64,000 bases of DNA from Bretschneidera sinensis (Eukaryota > Streptophyta > Magnoliopsida > Brassicales > Akaniaceae): positions 39,040,620 to 39,104,619 of the forward strand of contig CM043700.1 of NCBI GenBank assembly GCA_023935145.1, read 5' to 3'. A model generated the notes under the pieces. The model saw only the letters and a list, made by a program, of their open reading frames with translations. It was not told the DNA's origin and made no database searches. Below, in pieces: positions 44,382-56,867 of the stretch (position 1 is its first letter; every line of letters begins with the position of its first letter). A program made the translations under genes and the position numbers.

Positions 44382-46519
44382 CTAAGATCCTAAGAACTTA
44401 TCGACCCTGGTATTTGTTCCTCTGGACAAAAAATTCATGCAAATTGGTGGTTTAACCCCAGCAAGAGCAAGTATTGAACTAGGCAAAGTCCATATCCCAT
44501 CCCCACAAATCAAACCAGAAGCCACTGCCGGTCCAAAAGCATCTGCCTTAGCTTTATTTATCTTTTCCCAAATAAACAAAATCAAGCTTCCAACACATAT
44601 CAATGACAAAATAAGACCCCAAGTAAAAGGGTATAGCCATTGTCATTGGAAGTGGAATGAATCTTACTCGCTTCTTATCCACGCTATCCTTAATCAAGTT
44701 TATGAGTATGGCTGCTCCAAAAAACACATAACAAAGCAAGAGGAATTTTTTTGGTAGAGATGAGAAACCTTCCACACCCAATTTAGCCGTTTGCCTGTAA
44801 ATAATAGCAAAAGGCGTAGGATATTCGCTATTGGGAAGTCCAAGATCATCGAATGCTTTAAAGAAGAGCCAAAACACACAAGGGGAAATCACACAGCCCA
44901 TTGCAGTGCCAATCACTTGGCTAACAAACATAGTGCAAGGAGAAGAAAGTGTTAAATACTCTGTCTTGAAATCCTGCATTAGATCTGAGGCTGTGGAGAC
45001 GATGTTCATCATAACTCCACAGGCTGCTAAGCCTGCAAGAACTCCACCGTTGGAGGCACCAGCCCAGGCTCCTATTGTGAAAATAGCAAGTTTCCCATAT
45101 GTTGATGCTAGGGACCAATCTGTAAGCCGCATCCATATGCATTGCAGAAAGCTAATGTGGGAGCAAAGACGTAAATGACCAATATGTAATACCATTTCAG
45201 TTCATGGAAGATGTGTGGAAGAGTTGCAGTGGATATTGCAGCAATCAACACGTACCTTCCGATTGCAAACCAAGACGGGATTTGATCTTTGAGAAAGAGT
45301 TGGGTTCGGCGTTGATCATCATAAGACAGTTTTGAGGTCACAGGAGAAGGATGGTCTTGAATTGGGAGAGCATTTCTTCCTTTGAGTTGAATAAACAAAC
45401 CAGAAAGTGTTCGACTTAGCACCTTACAGAAGTTGTATAGCCCATCTCCTAGAGTCATCGCGATGGCTATAAATACCTGAAAGTAATCAAGGGAATACGT
45501 ATAAGATCAATGTCAATAAATTAAGAGAATTAATAATTAACCATCATATAGAGTGTAATTAGCATCTTGCCTTGTAAGCCTGAAGGTCGTGCATGTTGCT
45601 GGAGCTGAGTTCTGCAGGGAACCAATGTCCCTTTCTAGTTTCTATGAGAGGCCATATAAGTCCCCAAGACAGAATTCCTCCTAACAACACTGATACGTCT
45701 ATTATGAAAACTGTTTGTTAAAGAGTTTTTGAAAACTGCTTTCAGTAAAACCCTATCCAAACATGCCCTAATCACTTGCAAATCTCAATAATAATCATTC
45801 GAGTCGTCATGCTCAAAATTAAAAGCGCGCATATAATAAAAAGGTGTAAACTATGAAGATCAAAATCAATCAAAAAGAGATTTACTATCAACGATTAACT
45901 ATAAGAAAAAATAATAATAATCAATGGTTGGGAAATTTTTGCTTAGATTGAAGCCATGGGAGATGTTGAATTGGTGGTATTGGGCATCGTTCGATGGCAA
46001 AATTTTCTACTCATGCCATCGGACGGTTTCCAATACCTTTACTTCTGACATCTCTCATGGTTTTGGTGTAGGCAATAAATTTTCGTTTCGTAGATATAGA
46101 GATAAAAAGTCAATAAGAAGGCATACCGCTGAAGGTGATGCTGGAGGAGGCAACAACACAGGTCTAAATAACAGTGTTCTCTTGCCTAGTGAAAGACTGC
46201 TTCAAGAAGCCAGACTTGTGAAGCATCTTTGACCAAGTTCTCATAAAGAAAAAACCCAAAAGCCCAGTAGAGACATTTAAAGAAGATAAAATGCCAATGG
46301 TGAGATTCAACTTTATCACTATGAAGCTAAACAAAATACTCAACACAAAGCTCACACCAAAAGCCCTAAAAGTTTATGAGTGAGATTCTACTCCTTCTCC
46401 TTCTTTTTCTTCTTTCAACTCCTTGTGTTTGTAGTTTCCATTATGGGTATGTTCAACTTCTGAATCTAACCCATTCTCCACCTTATCTTCTTGCTCTCTT
46501 CCATTGATTTGATCCATTT
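44382..46519 (-). pseudogene. YSL: Yellow stripe-like (YSL) oligopeptide-family metal transporter pseudogene
   Basis: YSL proteins are membrane proteins of the OPT family that move metal-nicotianamine complexes. Exon 1 (46519-46127) starts MDQINGREQEDKVENG, then has an in-frame TAA (about 46374) just before [17 protein letters not shown] and [10 protein letters not shown]. The middle exons (roughly 150-200 residues) are missing; 45713-46126 holds other DNA. An exon (45712-45571) reads VSVLLGGILSWGLIWPLIE and ends at a GC donor, joined by a 94-nt GC-AG intron to the last exon (45476-44382). That exon has a 1-base deletion at GCGL/TDW (about 45118) and a 2-base deletion near 44610, which together restore frame for the C-terminus ([26 protein letters not shown]). 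The wording resembles the YSL5/7/8 group. It cannot make a working transporter. Confidence 0.9.
45930..46087. other. Imperfect long hairpin (miRNA-precursor-like foldback)
   Basis: The arms 45930-45999 and 46014-46087 are near-complementary, with a 14-nt loop. The complement of the right arm repeats CGATGGCA, GGTATTGG, GAGATGT and CCATG in the same order and spacing as the left arm, with mismatches between. It occupies the place of the missing YSL middle exons. It could be a young MIRNA locus, a transposon-derived foldback or an inverted duplication. I do not recognise a known miRNA family in it. Confidence 0.55.
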
Positions 46520-46930
46520 TTTCCCCTCTTCTTGCTCTCTGTTTCTTGGATTGTGGATATGGGATTAGAAATTTAGAATCATAGGATAATTGTGAATCTT
46601 TTGGAAGGATTTATATTGATAAGTAGGGGTGAGCATGGGTCGATTTGGGTCGGGTTATCCTAAAATTTCAACCCAACCCGTTCATACCGGGTTGGAAAAA
46701 TCTCAACCCAACCTAACCCATGAACCCATCCAACCTCAACTCAACCCAACCCATTCTAATCGGTTTGGGTCAGTTTGGGTCACTGGGTTGATATATATAT
46801 TTTTACTAAATAATTAAACCATACATACTACATAACAAAAAAATATTCTATTAAATCCAAAACTAAATTCATTCATATTATAAGTAAAATATGTGTGCTT
46901 GAAAGCACAGAATATTTGATAACATAAAAA

Positions 46931-47310
46931 AGAGAACAACTATCTCATGAACTACAATGGTTGTAGGCTATGTTAAATTTGGTTTTTTGAATACTGCTAA
47001 TAAGCTTTTTGATGGCATGCAAGAGAATGATATTGTGCTATGGAATGCCATAATTGGAGGCTACATTGAAGCCAAACTTGGTAAGGATACTTTGGCATTG
47101 TTTCATGAAATGCAAGAGAGTAATATAAAGCCTGATGAAGTGACCATGGTCAATTGCTTATCTATATGCTCACAACCTAGACCCTTTGATGTTAGAATAT
47201 GGATTCATCGTTATATTGAAAAACACAATTTTCATCTGAATGTTGCACTAGGAACTGTTTTAGTTGACATGAATTTAACTTACTTTAGAAGACTATTCAA
47301 TTACGAATGA
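46931..47310 (+). pseudogene. Captured pentatricopeptide-repeat (PPR) gene fragment
   Basis: PPR proteins bind organellar RNA through tandem ~35-residue helical repeats. This frame has about two and a half PLS-type repeats: MVVGYVKFGFLNTANKLFDG, then IVLWNAIIGGYIEAKLGKDT, and MQESNIKPDEVTMVNCLSIC. Just upstream the same frame reads RTTIS-stop-TTM, where SWTTM is usual (TGG to TGA at 46948-46950). PPR similarity fades after about 47271. Both ends of the fragment lie inside the hAT element, so it is a captured piece. No start, targeting peptide or full array is present. Confidence 0.85.
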
Positions 47311-47975
47311 AATTTGGATTTCTGCACGGTTACTAATAATATATTTTAGTAACTCAGTATTTGTTGGCCGTGCTAGTGCTTTCTTACTAATCAGTCTAAG
47401 TTTTGGGTTATGTTTTAATGCACTTGGAAGCGATATGGGGGCTCTTAAAAGGTCATAGAGAGGCAAATTGAGGTTCAATAATGTTTGCATGGAAGGCTTC
47501 CAGCAAGTTGGTATTACTACGCTTTATCATACCTTCAATATTTCTTCCATCAACATTATGGTACATTTTTTTGGAATATAAGTTTATCTGCATACATTGA
47601 TCTCAATTGGAATCTTGTAGGTTAGAGTGTTAATTTCTATGTTTATTTTATAGTTACAACGGTACAAGAATCAAAATTTTGTTAGTATAAGCTAATTGTG
47701 CATCAATTTATTCTGATTGAAGTTACGCTTAAGAATAATTATGAAAACTATTTCATAACTCGAAATCAGTATTTGTTTCCAATGTAAATATTTGAAACTA
47801 AAATCTAGTTAATTGAAAAGTATGAGACTTGTTTGGACATGAGAATATCTGCTACATATAATTTCACACTAGTAGTAATTAGAATGAACATTTTATGATA
47901 TATATTTTATAATTATACCATAATTATGTATACACTATTTTATATTCAATAAATATAAAATATATAATTATATAT
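47311..47975. other. Interior of the hAT element without recognisable content
   Basis: AT-rich sequence between the PPR fragment and the right subterminal repeats. Short ORFs show no family resemblance; some of it may be captured intron sequence from the PPR donor. Confidence 0.4.
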
Positions 47976-48151
47976 TTGACCGGGTTACCGGTTTGGGTCG
48001 GGTTGAAAATTTTGAACCCATGACCCAACCCAATCCATTGAGTTTAAAATATTTTCAACCCAACCCAATCTCTAAAAAGACACAACTAATTATATCAGTT
48101 TGAGTTGAGTTCATGGGTCAACCGGGTTCTATGCTCACCCTTATTGATAAG

Positions 48152-49455
48152 GTGGGGACCGTTGATGTATAAAATAAAGAGGTGTTTGTTTTTAACTTTT
48201 ATTAATATCAGACCAGGCAGCGCTCCAATTTTGACTTAATAAACGACAAATTTGGCCCTTTTCTAAATAAAAAAATGGTAAAAATGAGTAAAAGGCCATT
48301 CAACTTGATATTTATTATAATTCTATCCTTATAGTTAAAAATTTATCAAATTAAAACAAAAAAACAATCGGTGACAAACTTAATCTATTTAAATAAAATA
48401 GTTATAATAATATATTATTGTTTTATTTAAAAAATAAAAAAGTATTAATATATTTATTATTAAAATCATTTTATTTAAAATAATTAAATTATCATTGTTA
48501 TGATTATTTTTTATTTTAACTAGTCAAGTTTTTAAGTAAATATCAAGTTGAGGGGCATCCTATTTATTTCATAAAGTTTTCTTAAGAAAACAACAAAATT
48601 TGCTTTCGCTCTTTTGTTTTCGCTAATTAAATTGACGAAAAAGAGAGAAAGAAGAAGAGGTGAAGGGTATGGAATCAAATTTGGGCGTGTATTTCGCGCC
48701 GCCCTATCCTATCAGATCACATCAAGAGTGTGAAGATGATAAAATGTGGACAAAGGAGTGATCAAAAAGGCCGCTTTCGCTCTTTTAGGCTTTTAGGCAG
48801 GCAGTTGGGGGTGAAGTCAATTCTTTGCAACAAATTAATGCACCGTTTATTTCCTGGACTTTTTAGCTGCTTTTCCTAATTTCCATTTTCACACTTTAGG
48901 GGCCTTGCCCTTTGGTTTGGTTGGTAGTGGTACATATGATATGAACAAGTATTCACATCAAATTCATAAAAATAAATCACTTTAAAGTAAATAATCTTTC
49001 TAGTTTGAAAGGGTTTAAGATAATTTTAATTTGGTATTTGTTTTTTAAAAATTTATAAAAAAAACTAATTAAATTAAATCAAATTATCTATTATTTGCAT
49101 TTAATAAAATTTAATGGTTAAACCAGCATAAACAAATCCAAAATACTCTTTTCGTTGCATTTTGTTTATCCTTTTAAATTTTTAAGGAAATATAGTTAAA
49201 TGCGTCATCCTTTGTAAAAATGTTTGGTTAATAGGTGATTTTAGAGTAATTTGTTAAGAAAGTGTTACAATTAATGTAAAATTTGATTTGAATTTATAAA
49301 TATATCTTTATATAAAACTCATATACACGCACTTATAAATGAACAATATATTTAAAATGATGTTTAAAATTAAATACAATTTTAAAATTCTTATGTTTTT
49401 GTCTGAGCATTTATTACTTGTTAACATCAAGCGCCCTTATAGCAGTGGTTAGTTA
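48152..49455. other. AT-rich intergenic sequence
   Basis: No gene recognised. Contains the inverted-repeat element below and A/T-rich runs. Confidence 0.5.
48294..48556. mobile_element. Candidate MITE with CAACTTGATATTTA inverted repeats
   Basis: The left end GGCCATTCAACTTGATATTTA is repeated inverted at the right end, where the complement reads GCCCCTCAACTTGATATTTA. About 265 bp, very AT-rich inside, no ORF. I see no clear target duplication, so superfamily and exact ends are uncertain. Confidence 0.5.
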
Positions 49456-50795
49456 GCCAAACCTAAAAGAATACTACTATCACTTGTGTAGAATGTTTTA
49501 ATTTTTACATCAAGAAAAATTTTTAAAAAAATATATTTCACATTAATTGTTCAAAGTGGATAATATATTGGGATGTCAAAAAATAGAAAGATTGTTTAGC
49601 TTCTTGGACTAAAAAAAATAGTATACAACTATACCCTTTGTGTCATATTTTGTTTGTTCGTTTTTGGACTTTCAATTTATTTATAATTATGGGTTTTTCT
49701 TTTCCCAGTGTCTTTTTGAAGTACTGTAAAATGTTTTTATAATAAGAGCAATTCATGAAAGTTAAAAATTTACTATACTCTATCTTTTAATAGGGAGATA
49801 AACATTTTTGGGACATCTACAAATTAAAAAATTAGACAATAAAAACAAGGCGAAAAAAAATATTGAAATGAATTTGTCTTTTCAATCAATTTAAACTAAT
49901 ATATTTTAAACTAATTTTAATAACTTTCTAAACACGCCTTGATGTCACAGTATTCTTCTTTCTTAGTCAATAAAAAGCTTCCAAGTCAACCAAATTATCA
50001 AAATCAACTTTGAAAATAGTTGGAATTTTTTATTGATTTGGGTTTAAACCATTACTAAAAGTTTTATTGGTAATATTAAAAATGTTATTGGTAATGTTAA
50101 TTTTTGGGTTTCATATTTATATTTATATTATCAATAAAACTCTTTAAAATTACCAATAAAGTTTTCAACTGGTAATAACATCTAATAAATGTCAAAATCG
50201 TAATCTTATCAATGAAAAATATTTGGTTAAATCGATTTTTAAATATCTGTTTTAGATTCATTTAAAAAAAAATTATTAATAATATCAATATAAATATAAA
50301 ATTTAAAAAATAATATTATTAATAAAATTTTAAAAAATTACCAATAAAATTTTTTACGAACCTAAAATAAATATTTAGGTCAACCTAATTAAGAATTTCT
50401 CATGGAATAAACTCTGGTGCATTCCATCTTGACCATCAACACGCAATTTTCTTTCCATATAATCCACTTTACTCGCCCCTGGATCCTAAAGTGTCCCATC
50501 CTTTAAATTTCTTGGAAATGCAATGTACCAAGCAAAATTCCCTGTTTCTGTCATGGTCATTGATGTTGTCCCTATCAGTGTCTCTTTTGTCATTAATTTC
50601 TGCGCAAATTCAACTTGAATGGATGGGATTATTGGTTTTTATTTTATTAAATATCAAATTTTCATTTTTTTATTGCATGAATTCAATTTGAATGATCTGG
50701 ATAATTGGTTTTTATTTTATTAAATATCAAAATTTAATCGACTCCATTTTGACTAAGCAGTTATCTTCGTAATTCTGTACTTAAAAGATTTGAGT
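49456..50795. repeat. AT-rich segmental-duplication segment, copy 2
   Basis: Direct copy of 36-1210, in the same order, including one ~200-bp unit near 50622. It differs by indels, such as an extra stretch near 49640-49700. It lies 1.3 kb left of the DUF789 copy 2 stop codon. Confidence 0.85.
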
Positions 50796-51669
50796 TCAAA
50801 AACTGATTTTAAAAAACTTTAAATTAATATTTTTTGATATAATTTTTAAAAAATAACCTTAATATCAATATTCACTTTTCAGTTTTATTTTTCCTCCATG
50901 ATATATAAAAATATTAAAATTTTAAAAATAAAATAATATTAATTATTTTTAAATATTGAGTAAATACGAGAAATAAAATTAATACAGATTATAAATTTAA
51001 ACTCAACACTAAAAATAATTACAAGGTATATCAAAATAAGATTATTCAAATAACATTTCATTGTTTTCTGTTTTGAAAACAGTTTTCGAGTTATAGTTAT
51101 CCAAACATGTTTTCTTCAGAAAAATATCATAAAACTGTTTTCAATTTTCATTTTCGAAAACAATTTTTGAAAACTGAAAACAAAAAACTATTACCCAAAC
51201 GTACCCTAAGAAACTCAAGCCTTTACTGTTTTCTTTTTTCCACAAAAATTTTAAAGCTTTTCAAATGGAAAGTTTTTTTTTTCTCCTATTTGTTTGAAAA
51301 ATTAATGTTTGGCCCGTGTAAGAAGAGATCTTTTGAACCAAGCCACCAAATCATAGACAAAATGTTATATGTTCAATAATTAAATAAAACATAAGTTGTG
51401 CAGACATTACTAATGAACTTTTCAATAATTATCAGTGAAGCTTTCTTTGGTCCAAGAATAAATTCCTGGCGCGGTGCCAGGCAAGAAGCCCTCCACCAGC
51501 AGTTCGCTAGGAATTTCACCTATGCTCTACGCAAGACTGAACTGGAAAAACCCCTCAACTGAATTAAAAACAATTAACAAACATTTACTGCATAAACAGA
51601 CTGCTAAATTAAACCCTTTCCAAAGTTGTAAGGGGACAACATTCCTTCTAATGAAGAGAAAAGAAACAT
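50796..51669. other. AT-rich intergenic sequence
   Basis: No gene recognised. About 51050-51215 is enriched in complementary TTTTGAAAAC and GTTTTCAAAA words (for example TTTTGAAAACAGTTTTCG) and ends ACCCAAACGTACCCTAAG. This resembles small foldback transposons, but the ends were not resolved. Confidence 0.4.
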
Positions 51670-51670
51670 A

Positions 51671-51856
51671 TGCGGCGGATATATGGCGCAGTGATAAGTT
51701 CGGTTTTCGAAATAGTGGTTCCCCTGTGAGGTTTCGGATTCGAGTCCTGCCACTGCGCTGTATATCCTGCGATTTACATCCACCACAGGATCCTAAGACA
51801 AAGATTATGAGAGCGGTCGTAATGGTCCATTATCCAAAAAAAAAAAAAAAAAAAAA
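51671..51856 (+). mobile_element. tRNA-derived SINE
   Basis: The 5' part is tRNA-like: a TGGCGCAGTGATAAG stretch (A-box region, about 51684-51698) and GGATTCGAGTCC (B box, 51736-51747), the internal RNA polymerase III promoter. A ~85-bp unrelated body follows, then an A21 tail (51836-51856). AAACATA occurs just before the element and right at the end of the tail, a possible short target duplication. It depends on a LINE for movement. Not a tRNA gene: the spacing and 3' half do not fold as a tRNA. Confidence 0.85.
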
Positions 51857-52247
51857 CATACAAAGAACTATATCTTGCCACTAGTTCTGCAGGTAAAAGA
51901 AAAAGAGACATTTAAATAAACAAGATCAGCCGCTTCAACTACCTATTTGAGGTTGGCTCCTATCTGGATCTAGCCAAACTCATTGGTATACAGAAGAGAC
52001 TACTCCTGTGTTATAAATATGAAAATTTAGGTTTTATGTCGCTGACGTCGCCTAGAGAGAAAGAACTCATAATCAGGATGTCTGTTTATAGATGTCTAAT
52101 TTCCCTTGTTAACAACAGCTCTTGCCATTAGAGACGCTGTCTCCTCAAGTGTCTTCAACCTCTCTTTCAGGATTCCGGATGGGTTTAAACCTGGCTTTCT
52201 GCTCTCTGACTCAGTGCAGAGTGCCTCAGCCGAAACCAGCATTCACC

Positions 52248-55200
52248 CTGTTCATGTGATGTAGAGTACATATTATGCTCTGCAAAATTCAGATGCAGTG
52301 GAAAATATATGCAGTATATATGCACAGAAGTGATATTACACGATTTGACAGCTATAAGGAAAAGCCTCATGCCCATAATTTGAAAAATGAAGACATGCAG
52401 ATGCAGGTAGTTGGCACACCTCAGATGAAAATTTAACCAAAGAAGTAAATTCCCAAGTCAAAATGCTCAATATGTTCATTTCAATCGGCAAGAAACATGA
52501 TACTTCAAAGAAAAGCAGTTGACGTAGCAATTCACAGAAAATCAGTTGACACAGACTACATGCACATATAACTGGAAATGCATTCATCATCAAGACTAGA
52601 AGTATTTCAATAGGGAAAATAAGAGAGGGGGAGGGGGGGCTACACTGAAAGATGACAAGAATAAAAGCAGGGAACTGAGCACACAAGGAGAGAACAATTA
52701 ACAACACCTAAAATTAGGTAGGCCATCTAATTAGCCAGTAAATTGCTTATACCCTAGTAAGAGGTGTACATTATTTTGGTGGACAAAAGAGAGTAACACC
52801 CACCATAATGATCCTTAACCAACCTATTATGGTGCTCAGATTCTGTAGAGACTCAACCATATGGCAATATGATGCAGTGAAAACTCAATTTATACACAAC
52901 CAATAGCACTAAAACACATCATTTGCAATAAGTTCTAAACGACAAACATGTTAAATGAGTATCTTATTTACAAAGCTACTTTGATAAACTATCATCAACA
53001 TAGGATTAAAAGGTCTCTCTTAATATAGGTACTGATGCCAATTTTCAAGTCAATGATTGAAACTCAAATATATCCTCCATTTTGTTCTAATGCTAGTAAA
53101 ATCTCCAACAATGATAACCTTAATCTCAGCGTAGCATTTATGTACTCCCTTCTTTATTCTTGCAATCTATCACTGTTTAACAGCGTTCTCTATGTGCGTA
53201 ATATCATCAACAACTCTATTTTATATTTTTCTTATTAGAATAACATATGAATGCCTTTCTCATCGCTAGTTGCCCTTGTAACCATCACTTTTACTAAGCT
53301 ATACAAGGATTCAAATGCCGTAGTTCAACCTGCCTTCTTCTTCAGCTTCTCTACCTCATTCATTAAACTTGTTAAACTACTTCTCAATTCTGACTGCAAA
53401 GGATTTATTTTCAAATATGATTTTCTTTCTTTAATAGAAAGCTCAGACAACATAATGCTTCTCCCTCAAAATTTCAGCACCTAGTTCAAAGAACAGCCAC
53501 TTTTTTCATCCTTTGTTTTTGCTCACAACTGACAACCTTAAATCCGAAGATATCGACGATTCCACAGTCCTTTAGAAAAGGTCCATTTGGTCCTTACTTG
53601 ATCCACGTCTTTGGGTCAACACCAGATGCTGCTTGTGTTTTATTGAAAGTCAAGAACTTAAGATAGCAAAGAAAACATAAGGACTGCTTTGCCTCTACCT
53701 TTCCAACCTTACTATTTTTAACTTTTTCCTTCCAGTAAGTTTTGATAACTGCCTCTCCCTCAATATGGATAAAGACAACTATATCAACAAATGGATCACT
53801 TAACAATAATAAGATAATTGATCACTGTTCAAAGAGTTCACAAAGAACCTAACCTGTAAGAACACAAAAGCGTACAACATAGTCAAAAGTTGGGTCGTGG
53901 TACAAATGCCCCTAACTTAAAACATGATATAAAAGAAATTGATGGCTTGTTAAATTTTTTTCCAGGTCATTGGGAGGAGGGGGGAGTGGGGAGAAGAGAA
54001 GGTGATCCTTGTAAACATCGCCTACTTATTGTGTTGCCTAGTTAAACCACCTAAAACCCACCTAACAATTGTACCCAGTTGTCTGAGAGTGTTGTTGGCA
54101 ACTTGATTGTGGCCTACATATGCCATTTGGCTAGTACTAAAAAAATATGCCATTTGGCTAGATGGCTTCATAGCACTCTTAAGCATACATACTATACCAA
54201 TTACTGGCATACATTTCAAGAATCTTTTGTTTAGAGTTCTAGATGATCTAATAGTAATATATAGAGACCTCAAAGCACAATATTTTACAATTTTGATTAA
54301 CGTATTTGATTTAATCTGATGATTCTCAATTATTAGAATGTCCCACCTTTTAGACAATAATTTGCTTAGATTTTCTTTTCAAAATTTGCTTAGATTTAAC
54401 CTAGAACACCAGTACCAATCACCTTTTAAACAATAATTTCTTAGATGAAACCTAGAAAAACCAGTACCAATCATCAGGCTCATGCAACCATCACTTACTG
54501 TTTTTTGACAAGTAAAACTTATATTCATTATAGAAGCACCAAGGGGTTGCCAACCCATATACGGTATCATTTAAAAAGCAAGAACTCCAACTTTTACAGG
54601 CTCTTCTTCATTTACAAATAAAAAATTTTCATTAAATCAAAAATTTAGAGTGTAAAGCCACTTATCTTTAATCAAAATAATTGACTTATCTTCCTTGTCA
54701 AATACTCTTCTATTTCTTTCATTCCACACTATCCCAAAAATAGAGTGTGGAATGACAGACAAACTCTTTTCAACTCTTTAGACCCCTCAATGCCACTCCA
54801 AGCTCCCATCTCTTTTCAAACGTTTCGGCCCCTGCCCAACAAATTCCTAAGTAAGAAAGGGCCATTTCCCAAAGCAAGCATCACTTAATTTATATAATTA
54901 AAAAGAAGATAAAGTAATAGGAGATAATCATCACCTTTTACTTTCATTCTAAGATGTTCTTCAAATAACACACTCAAATTTGAGAATACTATGCTTTCTT
55001 AGTGAGCGATACAGACACCTAATTTTGTAAAAGCTACATAATAATCCAGTTTGACTGCACAGAAGTTGCCTAGACAATTCACCTGCCAGATACACCCTGC
55101 CCCCCAACCAAAAAAACAACAGGACAAAGCGAATTGATACACTTCGTAATAGAAACTAAAATTGTTAGCATTTCACAAAATTATTTTAACTTAGAGACAT

Positions 55201-55412
55201 CCTAAGGGTCTGGTCTACACCCAAGTTTACTTTCAAACACATAATAGAACTGTTAAAAATTCATGAAAAGACTGATACTTTTGTTAAATGAATTCAGGAA
55301 AGTTTTGCCAGAAGAAACAAATGGGCTACTCAGAAAATCTTAACATCCATTCTAGGAATCAGTATAATGATTTTATCTTGAAAAGAAAAGCAGTTTAAAT
55401 AACTATGAATAC
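52248..55412. other. Last intron of DUF789 copy 2 (3.2 kb)
   Basis: Bounded by a GTATTC donor at 55412 and an acceptor CAG at 52248-52250 (minus strand). It holds a LINE relic (54495-54870) and an ~51-bp direct repeat around 54390-54480 built on ACCAGTACCAATCA. Otherwise no coding signal was found. Confidence 0.7.
54495..54870 (-). mobile_element. LINE 3'-end relic
   Basis: The minus-strand frame gives MALSYLGICWAGAETFEKRW and, after a shift, IVWNERNRRVFDKEDKSI, the C-terminal tail of plant LINE ORF2. A 3' tail follows with GGTTGGCAACCCCTTGGTGC and an A/T-rich end near 54495. It is a different copy from the LINE beside DUF789 copy 1. No target duplication was identified. Confidence 0.7.
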
Positions 55413-56867
55413 CTGAGCATTGTAACTTTAGAGACCCACAACTGGAGATACTTTAGATGCATCCATGCTAGGGTAATCAAATTTGGTAGTTCTACGAACC
55501 AAATGGCCAAGTGAATGGTAAGTCAAAAATGCTGCACGAAAGTTGCCATCTGGTATCCGATAGATTGGATACCATGCGACTGAATACCTGAAAATATGAT
55601 GGCATAAAAAGTTACTACATCTTGCGGCATCACTTCATAATTGGAATCTTAACTCTGAATGCTCTGAAGAACAAGTGAAACATAGCGCATTCCAACTCCC
55701 AGAAGTCCTTTCTGCTACTAACCAGGATTCGGGATGGAGTTCATGTAGATTTATGGAGTTCAGACTAGTTGGATCCCCATACATTTTGCACTGTGAAGGC
55801 ACATCACCTCTGACTAGCTTTTGTATCCTGAAGGAAAAAAAAAACAGTGTCATAATTAAGATCAATGTAGAAATAAATGGCAGGAATTTTTTTTATAAGT
55901 AAAAATTGTATAATAATGACAAAAAGTAGCTGCCCACGGTTAGCCAGAAATCAGAATCGCTAAAGAGCCAAAAGGGTCAAAAGACTAAGCTTGCTGGTTA
56001 CTGTTTCTCATGAATAATTAATTGGATGACATATTTCTTGAATGTTCATTCTTTTAAATCTCTAGCAGATGAAGTTACTCAAAAGGAATATATGGGTGAA
56101 CCTGAGAAGTTTGGTCAGCTGATTTGAGAAATTTCAGCAGAACCCATCCAATGAACAACTTTTTCTCATTCTAATGTCCCATTGTACAACATTTGTTTTT
56201 ATATTACGTTAAACCAAGATTGACAAGTAAATATAGTTGGTAACAAAAACAAGAGGAAATAACCATGTTCTCAAGCACACTGAAACAGCTTTATGCACGG
56301 AAAAGAATGCAAGCAGATAATTGATTCAATTATAGCATATGTTAGTGGCCAAGCATAGGAAAGAAATTGAAATGGCTGAGGATTTAACTTCAGGGTTTGT
56401 AACTGTGCAGTCCATGCAAAACTCTTGGCAACAATACTTAACATATGAACAGAAAATGACTATATCCATAAAACAATTAAACAGTTATATGAAGTGTAAA
56501 AGTTATTAAGCACAACTTAAGAGAAGACATAAATGTAATACGTACTTGTCATATAATGGCTATCTTCGCTGAGGCTGTTCAGACTCAAAGTATTCAAAAA
56601 GCAGCTCCGGGTCACCTGACCATTTCATGTCAACTGGTCGAACAGATTAGCTTTCTTTGGAAGAAACCGAATATGATTCTGGTTTACACGCCTCATTCAC
56701 AGACAGCGGAATGCTTGTGTTAGAAGTGCGAGGCTTAGGTACAAGAAACGAATATATTGGTAGATGACCAACGTTAGATGTCTTTACTGATGTCTTATTC
56801 TTTATGGAATGACTTTTACAGTTTTTGAACAGCTGAACTGCTGACAAATAAGGTACAAAATAAGCAC

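Larger units (their letters stand above)
46624..48143. mobile_element. Non-autonomous hAT-type transposon (1520 bp) carrying a PPR fragment
   Basis: The 8-bp target duplication TTGATAAG is perfect (46616-46623 and 48144-48151). The ends are TAGGGGTGAGCA and TGCTCACCCTTA, inverted repeats with one mismatch. Subterminal regions are rich in repeated GGGTTGGGTTG-like words in opposite orientations at the two ends (46630-46790 and 47980-48130). 8-bp duplications and short inverted repeats are typical of hAT. No transposase is present; instead it holds a PPR gene piece. It lies about 100 bp upstream of the YSL start codon. Confidence 0.92.

Noticed and set aside
45924..46232. 102-residue ORF
   Set aside because: It runs across the hairpin and into antisense YSL exon 1, with no family resemblance.
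51684..51757. Possible tRNA gene
   Set aside because: A-box and B-box-like sequences are present, but the rest does not form a tRNA cloverleaf and an A-tail follows; it fits a SINE.
52336..54357. Several 60-120-residue ORFs in the DUF789 intron
   Set aside because: They have no family resemblance, lie in an AT-rich intron and occur at the frequency expected by chance.
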